Of a DNA stretch of 18,172 nt, positions 13,734-18,172 are shown piece by piece; position 1 is the stretch's first letter, and the number at the start of each line of letters is the position of its first letter. The notes beneath the pieces were generated by a model that was not told where the DNA came from, ran no database searches, and saw only the letters and a program-made list of their open reading frames with translations. The DNA lies in NCBI GenBank assembly GCA_023424785.1, contig JAFADP010000179.1, positions 1 to 18,172 on the forward strand. The letters are read 5' to 3'. The position numbers and the translations under genes were made by a program. The stretch is from Bacillota bacterium (GTDB taxonomy: Bacteria; Bacillota; Clostridia; Clostridiales; Clostridiaceae).

Positions 13734-13829
13734 TTAGCTGAGTTAATCTAGGGTCGTGTCCGTTGTTAACTCCCTGTTATATAGAACAAGGGAGTTTTTC
13801 AACGGCTAGACATCAGATAAATTAGCTAA
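13734..13829. other. Nested inverted-repeat element overlapping the end of pyruvate carboxylase
   Basis: Nested complementary blocks: TTAGCT (13734-13739) with AGCTAA (13824-13829), TCTAG (13747-13751) with CTAGA (13806-13810), CCGTTG (13760-13765) with CAACGG (13800-13805), and AACTCCC-TGTT (13768-13778) with AACA-A-GGGAGTT (13785-13796). The loop is ATATAG, and GGTCGTGT is unpaired on one side. GC is about 45% over 13748-13812, clearly above the surroundings. The outer arm uses the last codons of pyruvate carboxylase. It may be a terminator complex or a structured RNA; strand unknown. Confidence 0.55.
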
Positions 13830-16800
13830 TTTTTATTAATAGTTCTCCAGTCTTAACTTGTTGTCCTTCTTTAACAGCTATAGATTCTACTACTCCTGAA
13901 GAATGAGCTACTATATTAGTTTCCATTTTCATAGCTTCTAATATAACTAAGCTTTGACCCTCTTCAACCGTATCTCCTTCTTTAACAAGAATCTTATTAA
14001 CATTACCTGGAATGCTTGCACCAACTTCATTCTTATTATTAGGATCTGCCATAGTAGTTGCATCTTCTTTAGAACCACCAATAATTCTTTCTGTCTTATC
14101 TTTTATTACTATTTCTCTTCTATTGCCATTAACTTCAAATACTAATTTTCTATTACCTTCCGCATCAAGTCTACCAATTTCAATTAATTGAACTATTAAT
14201 GTCTTTCCTTCTCCAACTTGGATTTCACTTGTTTCTCCTTCTGCTAATCCGTGGAAAAATACATCACTACCCATACGGCTTAAGTCTCCATATTCTATCA
14301 CGAAGTCTAAGTAATCTTCATATACATCTGGATAAAGTGCATAACTTAATACAGACTTATTAGTTGGCTTGAATTTATATTTATCTTCTAAATATGCTGC
14401 AATTTTATCAAAATCTTCTGGTGGTAATAATTCTCCAGGTCTTGTAGTTATAGGTTCTTCACCTTTTAATACTATACTTTGAAGTTCTTCTGGGAATCCA
14501 CCTTCAGGTTGACCCATCATTCCCTTAAAGTAAGATACTACTGAATCTGGAAATGCCATGTTCTTAGCCTTTTCACATATATTTTCTGGTGTTAAATCAT
14601 TTTTAACCATAAATATTGCTAAATCTCCAACCATTTTTGAAGAAGGAGTAACCTTTATTATATCTCCAAGCATGTCATTAACTTTCTTATACATATGTTT
14701 TACTGAGTTAAATCTATGTCCTAATCCAAAACTTTCAACTTGTGGTTTTAAGTTTGAATATTGACCACCTGGTATTTCATATTTATATATTTCAGCACTT
14801 CCTGATTTTAAGTCTGACTCAAATTGACTATAAATAGGTCTTACTACACCCCAATAATCAGATAATTTTTGAACTTTACTTAAATCAATTCCAGTAGCTC
14901 TATCAGTATTTTCAAGTGCTGCAACTATAGAGTTTAATGCTGGTTGACTTGTAAGTCCTGACATACTATTAAGTGCTGTATCAACTATATCAACTCCTGC
15001 TTCTGCTGCCATAAGTACTGTTGCAACACCATTACCAGTAGTATCATGAGTGTGTAGCTGTATTGGAATAGAAATCTCATTCTTTAATGCAGTTATAAGC
15101 TTCTTAGCAGCGTAAGGTTTTAATAATGCTGACATATCCTTAATTGCAAGTATATGAGCTCCCATCTTTTCTATTTCTTTAGCCTTATCTACATAGTACT
15201 TAAGAGAATACTTATCTCTAGTTTCATCTAATATATCTCCAGTGTAACATAAAGCAACTTCAGCTACTTTACCACATTTTAAAACTTCATCCAATGATAC
15301 TTCTATTCCCTTAAGCCAGTTAAGTGAGTCAAATATTCTAAATACATCAATTCCACTTTCTGCTGATTCTTTTATAAAACTTCTTATAACATTATCAGGA
15401 TAATTTTTATATCCAACTCCATTTGCTCCTCTTATAAGCATTTGGAACATTACATTTGGTATTCTCTTTCTTAATTCCTCAAGTCTAGTCCAAGGATTTT
15501 CTTTTAAGAATCTATAAGCTGTGTCAAATGTAGCTCCTCCCCACATTTCAAGAGAAAATAAGTCATTTCCATAAGCTGCTGTAGCTTTAGCAATATTAAT
15601 CATATCCCTACTTCTAACTCTAGTAGCCATTAATGATTGTTGAGCATCTCTCATAGTTGTATCTGTAAGTAATAACTTATTTTGATTCTTAATCCATTTA
15701 ACTAAACCTTCAGGTCCTTGTTCATCTAAAATTTGCTTTGTTCCTCTTAAACCATCTAAAGTTTCAACTTTAGGTATAGCAGGTACATCATAATCTATTT
15801 TTATTCCTTTTGTTTCATTAACAACTTTTTCACCAACAAACTTTAAAACTCTATGTTCATCATCTGCTCTTGAAACTATATCAAATAATTGCGGATTTTC
15901 AGATATAAAGTTTGTATCACATTCACCCTTCTTAAATGTTTCATTATTTAATACATTTATTAAAAATCCTACATTTGTTTTAATTCCTGTTATATTTAAT
16001 TCTTTTATAGAACGAATAGATTTTCTAACAGCATCTTCAAAAGTTCTAGAATATGCAGTTGTTTTTACAAGTAAACTATCATAATACGGACTAATAACTG
16101 CTCCACTAAATCCATTACCACCATCAAGTCTTATACCAAAACCAGATCCTGTTCTATAAACATCAATTTTTCCTGTATCAGGAGCAAAATTATTTGAAGG
16201 ATCTTCTGTTGTTACTCTACATTGAATTGCATATCCTCTTGGCTTAATATCACTTTGAGATTTTATTCCTATTTCATCAGAATCTAATCTATATCCTTCT
16301 GCTATTAATATTTGACTTTGAACTATATCAATACCTGTTGTCATCTCTGTTATAGTATGCTCAACTTGTACTCTAGGATTCATTTCAATAAAGTAATGAT
16401 TTCCATGCATATCTACTAAGAATTCTAATGTTCCAGCATTTCTATAATTAACAGCTTTAGCTATTTTTAATGCATCTGCACATATTTCCTCTCTCTTTTC
16501 TTGAGATAATGTTAATGCAGGACTTATTTCAATTACCTTTTGATGTCTTCTTTGAATTGAACAATCTCTTTCATATAGATGAACTATATTTCCATGCTTA
16601 TCCCCTAAAATTTGAATTTCTATGTGCTTTGGTCCTTCTATGTATTTTTCTATGAACATATCGTCGATACCAAATGCTTTTTTAGCTTCATTTTTAGCAC
16701 TTCTAAAAGCATCTAACAGCTCTTCTCTAGTTCTTACAATTCTCATACCTCTACCGCCACCACCTGCAGCAGCCTTTACCATTACTGGATATCCACAATA

Positions 16801-17262
16801 GTCAGCAACTTTGATAGCTTCTTCTTCTGAAGTTATAGGCTTTTCAACTCCAGGTATTACAGGTACATTAACACTCTTTGCAACAATTTTAGATTTTATT
16901 TTATCTCCTAATTGTTCCATCATGTCCCACTTAGGTCCAATAAATTCTATTCCTGCTTCTTCACACTTTCTTGCAAATTCAGGATTTTCCGATAAGAATC
17001 CATAACCTGGATGAATAGCATCAACATGTTTTTTTAATGCAAGGTCTATAATCTCATCAATATTTAAATATGCCTCAACTGGTCCCTTATTCTTACCAAT
17101 TAAATATGATTCATGAGCCTTAGTTCTGAATAATGCACATTTATCCTCTTCTGAATATATGGCAACAGTTCTTATACCTAACTCGTGGCAAGCTCTAAAT
17201 ATTCTTATAGCTATTTCCCCTCTATTTGCTACCAGCACTCTTTTAAATTTCTTCTCCACCAA
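13822..17262 (-). CDS. pyc: Pyruvate carboxylase
   Basis: A 1146-residue full-length, single-chain pyruvate carboxylase. The biotin carboxylase domain covers about 1-455: ATP-grasp loop GGGGRGM (167-173), RRHQK near 237-241, MNPRVQVEH (293-301). The carboxyltransferase domain covers about 530-800: DTTMRDAQQS (533-542), EMWGGATFD (571-579), K707 in AIKDMSALLKP as the expected carboxylated metal ligand, and HTHD (736-739). The PYC/OADA and tetramerisation region follows, then the biotinyl domain with EAMKMETN and K1112 as biotin site. It makes oxaloacetate from pyruvate, bicarbonate and ATP in the cytoplasm, feeding aspartate-family amino acids. The start is TTG 17262, 8 nt after SD AAGGAG; the next codon is GTG, a second possible start. 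Single gene, with structured DNA after its stop. Confidence 0.97.
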   Translation of the reverse strand: MVEKKFKRVLVANRGEIAIRIFRACHELGIRTVAIYSEEDKCALFRTKAHESYLIGKNKGPVEAYLNIDEIIDLALKKHVDAIHPGYGFLSENPEFARKCEEAGIEFIGPKWDMMEQLGDKIKSKIVAKSVNVPVIPGVEKPITSEEEAIKVADYCGYPVMVKAAAGGGGRGMRIVRTREELLDAFRSAKNEAKKAFGIDDMFIEKYIEGPKHIEIQILGDKHGNIVHLYERDCSIQRRHQKVIEISPALTLSQEKREEICADALKIAKAVNYRNAGTLEFLVDMHGNHYFIEMNPRVQVEHTITEMTTGIDIVQSQILIAEGYRLDSDEIGIKSQSDIKPRGYAIQCRVTTEDPSNNFAPDTGKIDVYRTGSGFGIRLDGGNGFSGAVISPYYDSLLVKTTAYSRTFEDAVRKSIRSIKELNITGIKTNVGFLINVLNNETFKKGECDTNFISENPQLFDIVSRADDEHRVLKFVGEKVVNETKGIKIDYDVPAIPKVETLDGLRGTKQILDEQGPEGLVKWIKNQNKLLLTDTTMRDAQQSLMATRVRSRDMINIAKATAAYGNDLFSLEMWGGATFDTAYRFLKENPWTRLEELRKRIPNVMFQMLIRGANGVGYKNYPDNVIRSFIKESAESGIDVFRIFDSLNWLKGIEVSLDEVLKCGKVAEVALCYTGDILDETRDKYSLKYYVDKAKEIEKMGAHILAIKDMSALLKPYAAKKLITALKNEISIPIQLHTHDTTGNGVATVLMAAEAGVDIVDTALNSMSGLTSQPALNSIVAALENTDRATGIDLSKVQKLSDYWGVVRPIYSQFESDLKSGSAEIYKYEIPGGQYSNLKPQVESFGLGHRFNSVKHMYKKVNDMLGDIIKVTPSSKMVGDLAIFMVKNDLTPENICEKAKNMAFPDSVVSYFKGMMGQPEGGFPEELQSIVLKGEEPITTRPGELLPPEDFDKIAAYLEDKYKFKPTNKSVLSYALYPDVYEDYLDFVIEYGDLSRMGSDVFFHGLAEGETSEIQVGEGKTLIVQLIEIGRLDAEGNRKLVFEVNGNRREIVIKDKTERIIGGSKEDATTMADPNNKNEVGASIPGNVNKILVKEGDTVEEGQSLVILEAMKMETNIVAHSSGVVESIAVKEGQQVKTGELLIKIS

Positions 17263-17370
17263 AAATGCAACTCCTTTATTTTAATTTTTCATAAGTAGCT
17301 TAACCTTAATATATTAATAATATAATGTAAACTTAACATATAATCTTTTAAATTTTATTATAATAAATAA

Positions 17371-17379
17371 ATTATAACA
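17371..17379 (-). promoter_or_regulatory. Extended -10 promoter for pyruvate carboxylase
   Basis: On the minus strand TGtTATAAT, an extended -10 with a perfect hexamer, lies about 110 nt before the TTG start, giving a leader near 100 nt. No -35 consensus lies at 17 nt, which extended -10 promoters do not need. I see no riboswitch or clear BirA-type site in the leader. Confidence 0.45.
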
Positions 17380-17540
17380 TAAATTTTGTTATTTTACTTA
17401 TTTTTTTTATTATTTTATGAATAAATTTTATGTTTTTCTAAATAAAGTTCGTATTTATTATAAATTCAGCCATTATATTGCTTATTAAGAATACATATAT
17501 TTCCAGTAAAATTGACTCTATTTAATATCTATAATTCAAA

Positions 17541-17594
17541 TTATGCAAGAATTATTTTTTTTTATTGCATTTCTGCATTATTTTATGCAAGAAT
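17541..17594. repeat. Repeated TTATGCAAGAAT motif upstream of pyc
   Basis: TTATGCAAGAAT occurs exactly at 17541-17552 and 17583-17594, 42 nt apart (four helical turns). Between them lie two more TGCA cores (17566, 17574) in TATTGCATTTCTGCATT. This looks like an operator array 280-330 nt before the pyc start codon, though its target gene is not certain. Confidence 0.4.
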
Positions 17595-17604
17595 ATTATC
17601 AAGC

Positions 17605-17633
17605 TTAATAATTATAGTATACTCTAGTATAAA
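17605..17633 (+). promoter_or_regulatory. Possible plus-strand promoter leading into the GC-rich island
   Basis: TTAATA (4/6) is 17 nt from TATAAA (5/6). Transcription from here would start near 17640, cross the island at 17684-17824 and reach the bidirectional terminator at 17918-17953. In such AT-rich DNA this is only suggestive. Confidence 0.3.
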
Positions 17634-17683
17634 TAAAATATTTATTTCACCTTTTTTATATAATTATGACCATCTGTTTTATA

Positions 17684-17824
17684 GGTGGTTTGCTCTAGAT
17701 CTAAAAGGCTTTGTTGCTGGCCATGCTCCTCGCAAACTGAAAAGTTTGTCAACTGCATATTATCATCATCAATACCTAAAGTGGTATTATTTTTTGCTTG
17801 CTTATACCGGCTCACCCGTAAACT
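17684..17824. other. GC-rich structured island downstream of the rRNA operon, candidate RNA
   Basis: About 57 of 141 bases are G or C (roughly 40%), against AT-rich flanks. It has two pairs of competing hairpins. GTTTGC (17688-17693) can pair with GCAAAC (17732-17737), or CAAACT-GAAA-AGTTTG (17733-17748) can form. AATACC (17771-17776) can pair with GGTATT (17783-17788), or GGTAT (17783-17787) with ATACC (17804-17808). Open frames cross it on the plus strand, but they lack an SD and continue into low-complexity DNA, so I do not call a protein. An rRNA-operon-flanking repeat or small RNA is more likely. Strand unknown. Confidence 0.45.
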
Positions 17825-17917
17825 AATCTACGTACTCCTTCAAACTTATTTACCATATTTAATCTCATAGTTTTCTTAATATTACTCCAATATCAGCTTT
17901 TATTTTTTCATATACAA

Positions 17918-17953
17918 AAAAAGATTATCTTGAATATTCAAGATAATCTTTTT
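17918..17953. terminator. Bidirectional rRNA-operon terminator
   Basis: A perfect 36-bp palindrome centred on GAATATTC, with AAAAAGATTATCTT arms. On the minus strand it is followed by seven T, on the plus strand it ends in five T. It lies directly after the 5S 3' end, so it terminates the leftward rRNA operon, and it can also stop any rightward transcript from the intergenic region. Confidence 0.9.
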
Positions 17954-17961
17954 ATTCTATA

Positions 17962-18079
17962 ACCTGGCAACGTCCTACCCTCCCACACGGTCTCCCATGC
18001 AGTACTATCGGCGCTGTAGAGCTTAACTTTCCTGTTCGGAATGGGAAGGAGTGTTTCCTCTACGCCATTATCACCAGAT
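17962..18079 (-). rRNA. rrf: 5S ribosomal RNA
   Basis: On the minus strand the sequence runs from TCTGGTGATAATGGCG through the loop regions TTCCCATTCCGAACAGG, AAGTTAAGCTCTACAGCGCC and GATAGTACTGCATGGGAGACC to GTGGGAGGGTAGGACGTTGCCAGG. These match bacterial 5S rRNA throughout. The terminal helix forms between ATCTGG and CCAGGT. Length is about 117 nt; ends are good to a few bases. It is the last gene of an rRNA operon transcribed leftward, in the same direction as pyc. Confidence 0.95.
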
Positions 18080-18172
18080 GCTATCACTCTCTAAATCTTT
18101 GATTTAGCTAAGAGTGTTGTACTCCTCAGCTCTGCTGAGCGAGTTTCCTTTTTCAGAGTGTTCTCTGAAAAT
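18080..18172 (-). other. 23S-5S internal transcribed spacer, cut by window edge
   Basis: No tRNA is seen in this stretch. It contains three inverted repeats typical of rRNA processing spacers: CTAAATC/GATTTAG inside CACTCT/AGAGTG, CTCAGC-TCT-GCTGAG, and TCAGAG-TGTT-CTCTGA near the right edge. The 23S gene must lie beyond the window; none of it is recognisable here. Confidence 0.65.

Noticed and set aside
13734..13829. tRNA or tRNA-like gene
   Set aside because: The stems nest concentrically instead of forming a cloverleaf, and there is no T-loop motif (GTTCRA) or CCA-type acceptor arrangement.
17290..17340. BirA (biotin repressor) operator in the pyc leader
   Set aside because: Two GTTAAG-like half-sites are present (ATGTTAAGT and GGTTAAGCT), but they match the biotin operator half-site poorly and are about 25 nt apart instead of 14-15.
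17748..17753. TTGACA on the minus strand as a promoter
   Set aside because: The hexamer 17 nt downstream is AGGAGC, and no -10-like sequence is found at 16-18 nt.
17512..17870. Two overlapping plus-strand open frames (104 and 61 residues) across the GC-rich island
   Set aside because: They start without an SD in AT-rich DNA, overlap each other in different frames, show no domain pattern, and their protein-like part coincides with the hairpin-rich island. A structured or repeated DNA segment explains them better.
1..18172. CRISPR array, insertion sequence, prophage or toxin-antitoxin system
   Set aside because: No regularly spaced repeats, transposase/integrase motifs, phage genes or small paired toxin-antitoxin genes were seen on either strand.

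Overview
The window looks like chromosomal DNA from a low-GC, anaerobic, spore-former-type Firmicute, most likely Clostridium sensu stricto. The reasons are the very AT-rich intergenic DNA, AAA/TTA/ATA-dominated codon use, strong GGAGG-type ribosome binding sites and a clostridial 5S rRNA. I cannot fix the species. Most genes are on the minus strand. There is no sign of phage, transposase, CRISPR or a toxin/defence island, so this is mainly core-genome housekeeping DNA.

Region 1 (1-4460, minus): a tight cell-surface polymer cluster. In transcription order it holds a TPR protein, a WecG/TagA/CpsF (GT26) glycosyltransferase, a MurJ/MviN-type lipid flippase and a GT-B glycosyltransferase cut by the window edge. 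Gaps are 8-9 nt, so it is almost certainly one operon, with a -10 box near 4454-4459. Upstream and separately terminated is an alpha-phosphohexomutase (4537-6261), which could supply sugar-1-phosphate for the same polymers.

Region 2 (6404-10402, minus): a CPBP-family membrane protease, then a two-gene operon in which a TrmB-type regulator overlaps a diaminopimelate decarboxylase-like gene (lysA). The regulator promoter is near consensus and carries a 22-bp palindrome over the -10/start-site region, a good candidate for an autoregulatory operator. Next is a CvfB-type S1/winged-helix RNA-binding protein, ending in a very long hairpin.

Region 3 (10529-13613): a PHP-domain phosphoesterase (+), a small three-helix membrane protein (-), an Lrp/AsnC regulator (+), a DUF378 membrane peptide (+) and a PF06541-type membrane protein (+). 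A structured, relatively GC-rich intergenic segment (13644-13829) with three hairpins separates this from pyruvate carboxylase.

Region 4 (13822-18172, minus): full-length pyruvate carboxylase, the anaplerotic oxaloacetate source that ultimately feeds the aspartate/lysine pathway. A roughly 700-bp intergenic region follows, then a bidirectional terminator, 5S rRNA and the 23S-5S spacer at the right edge. That intergenic region contains a compositional island (17684-17824, about 40% GC in AT-rich surroundings) with competing hairpins. It is my best candidate for an undescribed functional element. Its core shares a 21/22-nt match with the promoter of the TrmB/lysA operon. I found no strong evidence for a wholly new protein system; the interesting signals here are RNA-like or regulatory.
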